Positions 7,658-19,300 of a stretch of DNA of 42,209 nt are shown here, in pieces. This DNA comes from Omnitrophica bacterium RIFCSPLOWO2_12_FULL_50_11 (GTDB lineage Bacteria; Omnitrophota; Omnitrophia; Omnitrophales; Danuiimicrobiaceae): NCBI GenBank assembly GCA_001804315.1, contig MHFT01000064.1, forward strand, positions 10,574 through 52,782, given 5' to 3'. The notes under the pieces are model-generated. The model was not told where the DNA came from and made no database searches. It saw nothing but the letters and a program-made list of their open reading frames with translations. The stretch's first letter is position 1. Each line of letters opens with the position of its first letter. The translations under genes and the position numbers were made by a program.

Positions 7658-8374
7658 TTAACTCCTTTCGACAACTAGGATTGTGCCGTTTCCATCGGTG
7701 CGAAAGCGGTGAATCGCTTCTCCGCTTGCTGGCATTGCGTAAACTGGATTCATTCCTTCTCGCACCAAGCGCTCGTAGACCTTCAAACGAAAACGGTCGC
7801 CGTCAAGATTAATGATTTGCCGGCCGGAAGCATCTTTTACAAATTCAAGCTCACGTTCAGGAATGACATCGCTGATCCTAAGGCCAGAGGCACCAATCAT
7901 CGTCTCTAACAGACTGTGATCGAATTCCTTTGGCGCAATGATCATGAGGAATCCGACATGCTGCCCATTCGCCATAAACCGAATCGCCTCTTTCATTTCT
8001 GCCTTTGATTCTTCTGTCATTTGTGCCGTATTGAACATAAAAAAGATGACACCGCGAAAATCGCGTGCCGGCAACGCTTCGGCAAATCGCCAATTCTTAA
8101 ACGTAGCCCTCTTTTGCGAGAGAGATCTGGTTACCCCAAAAGCAAGCACCCGAGACTCTCGGTCCCATCCTGCTACCCAAAACGCTTCACGTTCGTCAAC
8201 GAACCCGTTTCGTGCAAGTTCGCGCCTAAGTTGATCGACCTGATTACCCAGCATCTCTTCGTATACGGGTGAAAGCTCATGAAATGAGGATGTTTCGGCT
8301 GAAATGCTCTGAAGAAAAGAGAGGTACACAGAGAAACCGAAAAGAAGGGAATGTTGAACAGGCGTCCTACGCAT
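7658..8374 (-). CDS. Secreted protein of unknown function
   Basis: 238 aa from ATG 8374 (MRRTPVQHSLLFGF). This start gives a signal peptide ending near SISAETSS, whereas the upstream in-frame ATG at 8440 adds a non-hydrophobic extension. The mature part is mixed alpha/beta (AFWVAGWDRESRVLAFGVTR, GVIFFMFNTAQM, VGFLMIIAPKEFD, GNGTILVVERS). No cysteine pair, heme or known catalytic motif is visible. The start codon and a GAGAG Shine-Dalgarno lie in a long RNA hairpin (8359-8411). Not recognised as a named family. Confidence 0.65.
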   Translation of the reverse strand: MRRTPVQHSLLFGFSVYLSFLQSISAETSSFHELSPVYEEMLGNQVDQLRRELARNGFVDEREAFWVAGWDRESRVLAFGVTRSLSQKRATFKNWRFAEALPARDFRGVIFFMFNTAQMTEESKAEMKEAIRFMANGQHVGFLMIIAPKEFDHSLLETMIGASGLRISDVIPERELEFVKDASGRQIINLDGDRFRLKVYERLVREGMNPVYAMPASGEAIHRFRTDGNGTILVVERS

Positions 8375-8411
8375 GGACACTCTCTCAGAGTGCCTAACTG
8401 TAGGACGCCTG
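8359..8411 (-). promoter_or_regulatory. Nested RNA hairpin enclosing the start codon of the 8374 gene
   Basis: Outer arms are 12 bases and perfect: CAGGCGTCCTAC at 8359-8370 and GTAGGACGCCTG at 8400-8411. Inside is a second perfect hairpin, CACTCT (8378-8383)/AGAGTG (8387-8392). On the mRNA the GAGAG ribosome site and the AUG (8374-8372) fall inside this structure, so translation could be gated by temperature, a protein or a small RNA. It could instead be an inserted palindrome. Confidence 0.55.
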
Positions 8412-8441
8412 CTCAGGTATGTCATCGGCGCTGGAGACACA

Positions 8442-8465
8442 AAGCGCGCCGTCTGTAGCGCGCTT
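8442..8465. terminator. GC-rich hairpin between two minus-strand genes
   Basis: AAGCGCGC (8442-8449) and GCGCGCTT (8458-8465) are perfect 8-base arms. No long U-tract follows on the minus strand, so termination for the TIGR04073-type gene is possible but not certain. The rest of 8466-8588 shows nothing recognisable. Confidence 0.35.
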
Positions 8466-8588
8466 CTCTAAGGGTGCCATCAAAGGATTTGCCATATCGC
8501 TCTTGCGCACGCGTCTTGAACAGCAAACTCGCAACCCGATGATCGAAACTTTGCTAATCGTGGTTTTTTGGCGTACAACCTTCCTTCT

Positions 8589-8963
8589 CTACGCAGAAGC
8601 TTCTGAACCGGGCAATGACTCTCCATACTTCAAACCGTCAAAACCCTCAATCAGAGTCTCCGGTTCCACCCAATAGCCAAATTTCTTTGGGAGTGGGATA
8701 AAAAATGTGGACACATCATAAGCGCCCAACAGAGCTCTCACTGGGACAAAGACAAAGCCTTTTGGAACTCCGCCAAAAATAGCGACTAAAGCATTGTTGT
8801 CCTGTCCCATAGCCATGGGTTGATAAACCAATTCGGCCGGAAAGGTGATCAGGTTGGTGACACCACGACCAAATTTTGTAAATGGCCCTTTTGCGTGCGC
8901 AGTTCCCACGATCAAAAAGGCACTTGCCAAAACCACTACGACAATCTTGATTGATCTGCTCAT
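8589..8963 (-). CDS. Secreted exosortase-system-associated protein, TIGR04073-like (short paralogue)
   Basis: 124 aa from ATG 8963, chosen because GGGAG lies nine bases upstream and a good signal peptide follows (MSRSIKIVVVVLASAFLIVG ... AHAKG). A longer frame to 9029 lacks these. The mature protein carries FTKFGRGVTNLITFPAEL, then GGVPKGFVFVPVRALLGAYD and VSTFFIPLP, the compact layout of TIGR04073. A MITE-like repeat (9036-9113) lies immediately upstream. It follows the giant ORF on the same strand, about 265 bases away. Role unknown. Confidence 0.72.
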   Translation of the reverse strand: MSRSIKIVVVVLASAFLIVGTAHAKGPFTKFGRGVTNLITFPAELVYQPMAMGQDNNALVAIFGGVPKGFVFVPVRALLGAYDVSTFFIPLPKKFGYWVEPETLIEGFDGLKYGESLPGSEASA

Positions 8964-9035
8964 CGTTTTTTCTCTCCCTTTTACCATTGGTGACATCCTT
9001 ATATGACCCGCATGATGCCAAAAGATCATGCGAGA

Positions 9036-9113
9036 GCTAGTCCCCCACCACTTTTCAAATGAGGTACCATTAAGCTGTTCAATCCACCAACATTAAAAGT
9101 GGTGAGGGACTAA
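9036..9113. repeat. MITE-like 78-bp inverted-repeat element, copy B
   Basis: GCTAGTCCCCCACCACTTTT at one end and AAAAGTGGTGAGGGACTAA at the other form long imperfect inverted ends. Homologous to 3647-3725. Sits in the 265-base gap between the end of the giant ORF and the short TIGR04073-like gene. Nothing else recognisable is in that gap. Confidence 0.75.
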
Positions 9114-9228
9114 TAACCATATCGACACATGTCGAAAAAACTTTTGCACCTTAAATGAAGTTCCTCACTACCAAGAAAGTCCGATAAAAGCATACGATTC
9201 CCGTAGGGCAAGCATTGCGGCCGAACAT

Positions 9229-10371
9229 TTATGCAGCGCGCTGGAGTACTTTCCTAGTCTCTGCCTGGCGAAGAAGAAGATCAAGGGCGAAAGCTGCTTC
9301 TCGGGCAAAGGCTAAGTCACTGCCTAGGATAAAATGGCGTTCCCCCATTTGTTCGAGCGCTTCTACGGTCTTTTCGGTAATGAGCGCAGCGCCCAGAAGA
9401 ACGATAGATCCAGGTTGAATTGCATCTGAACCGCTTCCACGAAACCGGACCGTTTGCGTGCCGCGGTGCGATCTTGTGGGGTCAAAGATGGTCGTCATAT
9501 CAGGAATCTGCGATCCGTGTCCTGTCACAACTACAGATGGATTGGGTGTCAAGTAACGAGGCTTGATCCTCATCCTTCTATCAAGATCTGAGTTGTCAGC
9601 TCTCGTTCTCACCTTTTCATTCCGCAGGGGGTAGTAAAGATCAAGGAGGTCATCCATTTGAGCTGACTCGACTCCGACGACTTCAATCTGAAGGTTCTTA
9701 AACGCATCCAGGAGGCGAATCTGTGCCTCTAGGAAATCCGTCACGAGGGGTTCGTCTTCTGGCAATTCCGGATTAAGGCCGAAGGTGCTGAAATCAATAT
9801 GAAGAGTGTGAGCATCGTGTAAGTTTTCTAGACCACTGAAAATGGCTTGCGCAACCTGCTGGGCGCGTTCAGAAGGTAAAGAAATAGGAACAAGATCGGT
9901 TTCTAACGCCGCTCCCTGTGGAGTATGAGGTCTTGCTCGTGACAAAATCTCTACGAGCCGAGGAGCGCTCTTATCAACGCCGCTCTGAAACAAAGAAGCA
10001 AATGGAAGACGATCGACTGTCGCAATCGGCACACCCATTTTGTGAAACCCCTCTAATAAACGCTCGTCCACAACTTGGCGCACATCGGCCGCGGTTATCT
10101 CTCGCGAATTGACCTGCTCGGAAAGGTCCATCAATCGCGTCGCGGTCCTCTCGAGTAACTTCGGATAAAGTTGCGCTATTTCCGAATGCCTGATCGCCGT
10201 TAACCGATTTTGATCAAATATCTCATCAACCGGCACTCCTATTGACTGCAACTGCTGTATCTCCTCCGCTAACCTTCCGATCTCTTGCCCGTTTAACTCC
10301 CGTGTTCCAATGAGCGTGTCTAAATTTAATGCTCCTTCTAATGCAGCGTCACTATGCCGCACCTCAGAGCG
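9229..10371 (-). other. Module 12 (residues 4639-5018): C-terminal module
   Basis: RSEVR, a helical first half (LNGQEIGRLAEEIQQLQSIG), then an alpha/beta second half (RAQQVAQAIFSGLENLHDAH, NPSVVVTGHGSQIPDMTTIF, GSIVLLGAALITEKTVEALE). It ends at a TAA at 9229-9231 with no sorting signal, transmembrane helix or outer-membrane C-terminus. Function unknown. Confidence 0.45.
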
Positions 10372-13300
10372 TTCGAAAACACGAGGAAAATTGGCTCTTT
10401 CAAATTGTTCCAGGGCTGCTGGGAAGGCATGAGGATTACCTTTATGCGCGAAGCTGGCCTGCATGCGTAGATTGATCAGTGTGAAAAACCAATCCCGTAA
10501 AAAGGAAAGTCTAAATCGGTAATAGGTTAGTAATTGATCGGTTTGTGGCGGCATGTGCCAGGTACGTGTTTCTGATGTTTCCATGTCGATTGTTTTTGTA
10601 ACATAAATATCAATTAAATCTTCAATGGCCCCCTGAGTCACGAGTTTCGCCGTTAAGAGCGCACCTTGAGACAGATGAGATTTAATATGAGTAGGAAATT
10701 CTGGGCCCCTAACGCGATTAATGAATTCAGTCATAATCGCCTGTTGATCGCCAGAAGCAATTCCCTTTCTTGTCAATTTAGCCATCAATTCATGGAAGCT
10801 CGTGTAACTTAAATGAGCGACGAAATGAAACCAACCTAAAGCTTCATATTCAAGTGCTGGGGTAAGCCTGGACTGTAAGCTCATGCTGACAATTTTTCTA
10901 ACAACGCGCTGAAAAAGAGCAGCAAGTTCAAACAATCCGTCGACATATCGAGGATGAATGCCAGAACGTTCTGCCTGTCGGATTTGACGACCGCGAAATT
11001 CATTGTATTGTTTTTCTATCTTCTCTCTCCAACCTCGAATATCTTCAAGCGATACCGTGAGTGTCGGGGCCGGTTGACCAGGCTTTGCAAGCTGAATTCC
11101 TTCCCTTTCCATACCCATAAGATTCTCATGCGCAATGCGAAGCTGCCTTTTAACACCCTGGATCAATCGATTTTCATGATCGATCACATCAAGCAAGCGA
11201 AGTTTGCGCTTAGGAACATCGTGAAGGGCACTTTTTAAAGCCGAAACTACCGTGTCAGGATTCTTAATAATTTTATCCAATGTATCATTATTAATGTTTC
11301 CCTGAATCTGCCATGACCTAAGAATATTGGTTAAGAAAGGTCTAATCGAATTGCGCAAAGCATTTTGTACAGCCTCAGGATCTGATTCCAGGCCCCCCGG
11401 CGGAGGAACAGCCCGCGCCTCGGAACGGCGGGGGGCAGGCTTGACAGTGAACGGCGGCGATGATAGATTTTCATTTATGGGGAGTTGCGATGCATAAAAC
11501 ATACCCGACTGTTCTTCGATGTTACGCCCGGCCGGAGGGGGATCACTATATCGGCCATTGTCTTGAACTGGACTTGGCCGTTCAAGGGAACTCCATTCCT
11601 GCAGTGCGCCAGAAAATGGAGGAATGCCTGAAGAGCTACCTTGAAAGCCTAGACCCTCAAAACGTTCGAGACCTTTTTCCGCGCCCAGCTCCTTTCCACG
11701 TCCGGCTTGATTATTACCGGGTATGCCTCCTTGTCGCAGCGCATCACTTGTTGCATCAGCTGGGGCGAAATGTCCAAATTTTCCAGGAGCAGATCGTCCC
11801 ACAGCATCTTTCCATTCAGCCCCTTGGGTAGTTTGACCCTCCGTCAGCGCAGTTTTATCGCTACGCTCCAAAAACATGGCTTCTGTCTGAAGCGGCAAGT
11901 TGGATCTCATCAACAATGGGCGGGAACGGTGGAGGGAATCCGTCGCCTCGTTACGGTTGATGTCGCTTACCGGGAATATTCGGGTTGGCTCCCTTCCAGT
12001 ATGATTCGTCGATCCGGCCTGCACAAATCCCTCTTTCGGTCCCAATAATCTTGTCCTTCCACCTTCTACCCTCCGCCTTCGACCTAAATTCTTTCGCGCT
12101 TCGGAGCGGGTGCGGCGGGCTTGTATTTCGGCTCGGTCTCGAAGGATGGCTTCAATCTCCTGATCCGTCAGGCGATTGGCAGCTTGAACAGCATCCATAT
12201 CAAGCATCGGATAGTGCCCCGTGCCTATGAGGATGAAAATCTTCTTTTTCTCTGGGTATTGTCTCAGATACCAACGCAGGATTTGAATGCTCAGCTCATT
12301 GGAAATCGGGCTAAGCTCCCGGTCCAAATGAGCGATTCGATCGGCCATGGCTTGGTAGGCGCGAGGATTGACGTCCATTGCGCGGGCGAATTGCAAAAAG
12401 GCTTGGAGCCCCTGGATCGGAAGCCCTGAAATAATCGCCGTATCCTTAAGGGCCCGGTCAACCGGTTTGCCAAGATCTGTCACAGCCACTAAGAGCGGTC
12501 CATAAACAGAAAGCAGATTTTCATTGGGGCGGTTTGCCAAATAGCGGTCCACGACTGGCCGATTGGCGTAGTCCAGCACAGGATTCACAACGGGAATGTT
12601 AAGATCATGGGCGGTGGTGACTGCCTCAACGATTTCTGGATAATTGATGACAGCCATACCTTCCACCAAGAAGAGCCAATTCTGAGGATCTGCGTGGAGG
12701 AGGGGTTTTACATTTGTGTTGAAAAGTTCCTTCACCACTTCGTAACCATGCGTTCCATAAATCACGTGGGCTTCCCTGTCCTGGACATTTCGGTAGACAT
12801 ATTCCGCAACCGTTTGTCCCGCCCGCGCTTCGGAGCGGCGCTGGTTCAAGACAAGCGCATGGAACAAATCCGTTGTTCTCCAAAGTATCTTTTCAACTGC
12901 CCCTCCGTCAAAGCGAGCCTTTTCAGGAAGGATGCGGTTCTGTTGAGGCAATGTTGATTCAAAGTCACGGACGAGTGGCTCTAGAGACAGCCAAAGGTGT
13001 TTTGCATAAGAGAGAAAGTCAATAAAGTATGGCGCCAGTTCCTCTTGTAAAGGAGCTGCACGGATGCCCATCCTTCTACCTATGTCAGGGTAGAGATGAC
13101 TGTGTAGATATGCGGCGTGAAGATAAGCGAGGGAGGTGACCGGATAACCTTTTGTTAATATTTCTTTTTTTTCCTTTAACGCCTCAATGGTCAACGCAGA
13201 GAGAGCAGTGCTCGCAAGACTTATGGGGTCGCCGTGATCGTTGATCAGTTGTGTTGTCCATCGGCGATTCTGCGCGACTACGGAAAACGGCCCAAGAAAC

Positions 13301-16300
13301 AATTTTTGCTGTCTTAACCCTAACCCAAGATCTTTTCTTGCTTGCGACGATGAATAAATGTTAAGTCTCTCCGCCCATTGCCGGCCCTCGTCCTCCCTGA
13401 GCGATCCATATGTTTCCGCTGAGACCGATAGCTCAAGATGGTCAAGGATCACTTGTTTGTTCTTCATTAGGAAAGATGTGTAAGCATGATCTTGAAGGTG
13501 AACCTCATGCGGCGGCATGCTCCTTCTGACGCTTTCCAAAGCCTTCATTGGCTCAGCTACATTTATTGATCTTTCATCCTGATGAAGCATCATTTCAAGC
13601 TCCCATGCTTCACGGATAACTGATAAGCCTAAATTTTCCATAAACAAGGCTAAAGATTCGAGTTGTTTGAGATCCACAATCATCTGACCAACGTCTTGAA
13701 CGTTGAATGCGACCTCATCTCCGTATAGGGCAAAGGAGTACCCTTTCTTGCGCTCCATCGGAAGGGCGCTTTCTACGTAACTTGCGTAATGGTCAAGGAT
13801 ATCTGGATAAGGATAGCCACGCGCGATGAGCCAATCGACCGTTACATACACGGCTTGCTTGACATGATCTATAGTCACAAGATCACCAGACGTGATCTCA
13901 ATGGCATGCCAAGGCTTATCGATGGGAACAGGTGGATTTCGGGCACGACGCTTTCGCGACCGCTCGATTCTCTCCATTCGCTCATCGCGAGGCCGGAGAA
14001 GTCGATCGCCCATGATCACAGCGCCTGCGGACATCACCGTGGCAGCGATGATAAAATTGCGACGTGACAACAAGCCTTTCCCTTTTTTCTCCGCCCGCGT
14101 TTCGGAGCGCGATAATGTCCTGAGACGCTCTAGAACCGACGGAATATTGGGTTCCCTGCCTTGATTGAGATCGGATTTCAAGTAATAAAGAAAAGAATGA
14201 GCTAATTCGAAGGCTTTCTGAGGGGAATCCACAATCTGCCGAGCGTTTCCATAGGCATTGCCTGCAAGGACTCCGCCTTGAGTCCACATTCGGATAGAAC
14301 TCCAGACGCGCTTCCCTCCGCCTATGAAAACGGGTGCAGCCTCGACAATTTCAGCTGTTCGTCCTTGATCATAAGCTGCTCCGCCGAGTACATCGGAAAA
14401 TTCCTCTATCGTTTGAAACATCTCAGAGGTGGGCGCCGCTGTAGAAAGCAGTAAACCTGTGATGAAGGGACCCTCGACAGGAGTAACACCTACATTCACT
14501 TCGTCAGGAAGATTAAAGACACGTTCCAATTCTCCATGGAAAGAGGGGCTCATTTCTACTTGAATCAGCCAATACAAGGCTGAGGCAAATACTTCTTCGT
14601 AGTCATCGCGCTCGTCAATACGGTACGGACTTAACACACGAAGCATAATCGCTACTGCAATCTCCGCGAGGTAATCTTTGGAAACAAATAGAACAGGCAA
14701 CGGGAAGAAACGAGTACCGCTCAAGAATCGGGCGCCAACTGAGCCTTTCGGAATAGCCTTGTAGGCCTTCCAAGTAGGGTACACCATCAAAAAAACAAGC
14801 GAAGAGATAAAACTTACGGCAGCTAAATAAGAAAGATTCGGCGGGAGAAGCCAGTCCACAACCGATGGAATAACAACTCCCAAAAGGAGATACGCCAGCA
14901 CCATCCGGCCATAGTAAAGGAACACGATTTTCTTTAAGGCTTCATAAAAACTCCCAGGCCGAATCATTCTTTTCCAGCCAACTATAATTTGCTGCCTTTC
15001 CTCGGTCGTGCGATCAATCAGATGGCGGGGCAAATATTTTTCAATTGCTCGCTCAATCTCCGCCCGCTTTCCTGAAACCCATGAGCTTCTTACTTCGGAG
15101 CGGTTGCCTGGATCATACGCAGGAGCGATGCGCCAATTTTCTGGAAGGGGGCTTTCGAGTTCTCGCAGATAAGTTCTCACATAGCGCAAGATGACTGAAG
15201 CTGAAGACGCGAAGAGTTCCGCTTTCGGAAAATAACCCATACGAGCTGATTCCCGGTCGCCTGCCATGGATTCTCTCTTAACAAAGTCCTCGACTTCAGG
15301 CCCGATTCCAACTCCTTTAGCTTCACCCGATTCTCTATGACGATCGATCTCAGACATAGCAAAGAGAATGAAACCCGGCTGCGCTTGATCTGAGCGACCA
15401 CCATAAGCAGGTCGCAATCCTCTTGGCAAGAAAACGGACAACTCCGATTGAAGCATGCCTGTCAAATCCCGTGAAGCGGATAAGATTCGTTTCCCTCGCT
15501 CATGTGGATACAATGCCCTGTCAAAAGCGTCGAACCGCACATGAGCTTCGGCTTTTCTAAGGTCTGCTGATGCTCGCTCGAAAGAATACAAATTTTGCAA
15601 GGCTGCCCATTCTAATACTTCTCTCTCTCTTATACTTTCGTACAGTTCAACGAGGATGCCGCGGGCAGCTATTTCATGGATTTTTTCTCGGTCCCGACGT
15701 AGAAATTGCGCTGCGCCTTTTTCCGTTCTTGGAAAATTTTCGAGCGATTCCATCGTGTCGGCGGTGTCGAAGAGTTTTGTAACGATTTCACCACCGAGTT
15801 CTAGCATGTAAAGTCCCCAGGCTTCGCGTACCACCTTGCCGACAACGGTTTCAATAAAGATATCTTTTGAATTTGTGTGCTGAAGGAGTTCAAGAAGCGG
15901 GTAAATTTTCTCTTGATTGATGATGAACTCTAGAAGCCCGTCCGATGCGTTATATTTCTTTCCGAAAACGAAGCCAGACTGTGGTGGTGCGATAACACCT
16001 TTCTCACGAACAGCGGTCATCAGACGTTTCAAGATCTGTGGATAAGGGAAGCCTTCATCGATCATCCATTGAATCGTGTTAAGCGTGAATTGCTTAGAGA
16101 CTTGAAATTGCTCTTGAGCGGAGGCGTTTGGATCTATCTCAAAATCCTCCCACGGCTGCTTGTCGCGAATGAAGTGATCCCAAATGCTCCAACCGCCCCA
16201 AGCAGTGAAGGCAGCTCCACCCACAATGCCTGTTGTCATCACGAGGATACGCCTTCTTACTCCGCGCTTGGCCTCCGTCGCTTCACGTTCGGCTCTCTCT

Positions 16301-19300
16301 ATTCTTTTCTGGGCACGTCGTTCCGTCTTCGTTAGGCCTTTTTTCTTCCTCCGCGCTTCGGAGCGGAAGGCAGGCACAGAATCGGTCATCGTGACAGAGC
16401 CTCTTCCTTTAGCCCTATTTAATTGAGCCATCGGGGAGTTTTTCTTAAGTAAGCCCGATGGCTCATCCTGAGCGAAGCGCCCGCCAGAAAACGTGTCGGG
16501 TCCGCCGCTCTGTTTGGCAGAAAGGATCTTACGAGATCCTTCGGCCGTTCGGGCCTCAGGATGAGGGGTTGGGAAACTCTGCGACCCCTCATTTAATTGT
16601 TGTCTTCCTCTGGCCGATAAAATACGATGTCCTTGCGAAAGGAGTTGAAGCTCATGCCGCGACTGCAAATCAATATGGACCAAATTGAAAAACTGATAGA
16701 CCAATTGACGGAAAAAGACAAGGTCCAGCTCGTCCGTAGATTGGAGGCCAAAACCCTTCCTGCCCGATGGAAAGTGTTCCTTCGCCAAATTGACAAGCGC
16801 CGTAAGAGAGCCCGCTTGAGCCAGCGTGACATCGAGGAAATCGTCGAGCAAGCCCGGCAGGAAGTCTATGAAAGAAATCGTCGTTGACACGAATGTATTT
16901 GTCAGCGCGCTTTTAACACCCCACGGGTTTCCCCGATCGATCCTGTTAAAAATTGCCCACGGAGAATTTAGATTGGTCATTTCCGCGCCTCTGTTGCTGG
17001 AGCTCATCACAGCATTTTCAAAACCAAAACTCCAAGCTCTTGTTCCGAAACGCAAGATCTCCGATCTCGTTTCCTTAATCCACCAATCTGCGAGAATCGT
17101 TAAACCCAGCATGACGCTCCATGCGTGCCGTGATCTTAAAGATAACGCGGTACTCGAATGCGCCTTAGCCGGAAAAGTTGATGCCATTATCTCCGGCGAT
17201 AAGGACCTACTAGAACTCAATCCTTTCCATGGCATTTCCGTCCTATCACCAAGGGATTTTATCTTTCGGGCTAATGTGAAATAATCCCGCGCTTCGGAGC
17301 GGCCACGAATATCGCCTGGATGACTGTCGCCGGATGTCGGTTTTTCTTCATCCCACGTTACCAACTCATCGCGGAAGAACTCGATGTACTGCTGCGTTAC
17401 CTTGATAAGTTCTTCTTTCGTGGGAGGCTGCCGGCTTGGCTTTACGCCACTATCAACAAGTGACTTCTCATCAATCCAGGGGCTATAAAGTCCCATCATT
17501 TGTGCCGGATTCCAAGGCAGCTTAAGGTCACGAACCATCCGGTCAAGCAAACCAGACTGGTACACGTGTAACCATTCGTGCCCGGCTTCACCTTTAAACT
17601 TGAAATAAACCGAGAGGAGAACGTACAAGCCTGAGAGAGCTGCAAACACAAAGCTGATGAATCCAATAATCGCCTGCCATATTTGCGAAAAATCAAGCGA
17701 AGATATAACCATAAGACTTATCACAAAAGGCAGACCAACAATAAGAAACAATGAAACTAAATTTACTGATTCGAGAACAGACACTTTTTTAATTTTGCCG
17801 TCTTTCTTATCAAATGTGAAAAAGGCGTGTGCGCCAACACCTCCTAGGAAATACCAGAACCAAGTTAAAAGCGCTTGGCCATAAAGTTTTTTCTCGACAA
17901 GGCCCCTGAATTGCAGCGATACGTTTCTAACAGTCTCTTCCTCTACATGGAAACCCGTCAGACGTGCCAGCTTTTTAAACTGTTCTAGCGAAATCGTGTC
18001 TGAATCTCCATAGAACTCCCGAATTTCATCTATCATTCGAGCTTCGAATTGGCCCAACTGTTCCAAGCTTAGATCAAACCACTCACGTTTTACGTTTTCA
18101 TCTGCGCCCAGCATTTCTGAGCGGGGGATGACCTTCGCTCGATCGGCTGAACCCGCCGGATCGCGGCGCGACAAGTCGAGCTGTGCCACCACCCTAAGGT
18201 CCACTACGACTTTCTCGATGGCTCTTTGAAAGAACCGGTTGCGCTGATCCCTTTGGTACTTGTCAATTCCCCACTTCATAAGAGAGAAAGCAATCCCCAA
18301 TCCTGCGATTACCAGCATCAGTTGCCGCAACGTGAACTGAAACCTTCTTGGACGGTTCCTGAGCAGCTTTTTTTCTTGCTCCCGTATCTCGGAGCGCTGT
18401 CTGGTGCTCAATGTGTCCTTCCATTCCTTTGCCTTCCTCTCGATGAGTCCGGGCACATCCTTCCAGGCGTCTTCGGTCGCGGCCTTCTGGTTGAAACCTT
18501 TAAGCACACGGTCAATCTCAGCAATTTCCCCCTGTGTGAGAAGGGCATTGCCGTCCGAATCTTTCAAATCACGGAGCACGAGAGCCCCCACGAGATTTGC
18601 GGCATAGGCGCGAGCAAGATCCACATCGTCTGACGAATAAGCCAATAATTCTACTGTCTTTACATAGCTTGTAACCGGAGACGACGCGAGCCTTCTTGAC
18701 GTCCTCAACATGTGACGGATCGCTGCCCGGTCAAAGAAGAAATATTCGGACAGAGCGGCTTGATTCGCGACCGCATCTCTCGCGGTCATCGCATGCACTT
18801 CTTGATGTACCAAAGCTCCCACTTGATTCACAAGATTTTCATATTGGTCGACTTCGGCGACATCCTTTCCATCAATTCGCTTATCTAAATCCCTGAAATA
18901 GGGAAGCAGAGTTTGTCTTTTCTCAAGATCTGTAGCGGCATCTCCATAAAGTGCGGTAAACATCTTCGTGATCTGATCCCAGTCGAGCATGGTAGTGCGC
19001 TCGTCTTTGGGAAGCGCCCGCTCATTGTGTATTTGCTCCACCAGCGCCTGAAAAGTGTCGAACATCACGATTTCGATATCGCGCCAGTGGTCTGATTTGA
19101 ATAATCCCACAAAGGATGCGGTATTGAGCCGCACCTGCACGCTTTCACCCTCAGTTTCCAGTGCCAGGACAGACTTCATTATTCTTCGCTGGCTACGGGC
19201 ATATCTTTGTTCGTCAAGAGGAGACTGTGCATTCTTCACATTGAGTACCGCCTGCTCAAAGAAGATACGGATGAAATTCGTCTGATCCGAGCCCAGAAAT

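Larger units (their letters stand above)
11428..12108 (-). other. Module 10 (residues 4060-4286): frame antisense to the hicBA-like cassette
   Basis: The minus-strand reading between RSEAR at 12108 and RSEAR at 11427 is low-complexity and Gly/Arg/Pro-rich, with no domain character. It is the complement of the plus-strand promoter, hicB-like and hicA-like genes (11441-12048). Second case of a toxin-antitoxin cassette bounded by two RSEAR repeats. Confidence 0.7.
16366..17301 (-). other. Module 5 (residues 2329-2640): frame antisense to the PIN toxin-antitoxin cassette
   Basis: This RSEAR-to-RSEAR interval carries no protein-like sequence on the minus strand. Its amino acids are the reverse reading of the plus-strand antitoxin and PIN toxin (16654-17284) and of a dispersed HPEAR-type repeat (16425-16592). 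The toxin stop codon is two bases from the RSEAR repeat at 17287-17301. The frame stays open by chance or by selection against stops. Confidence 0.7.
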
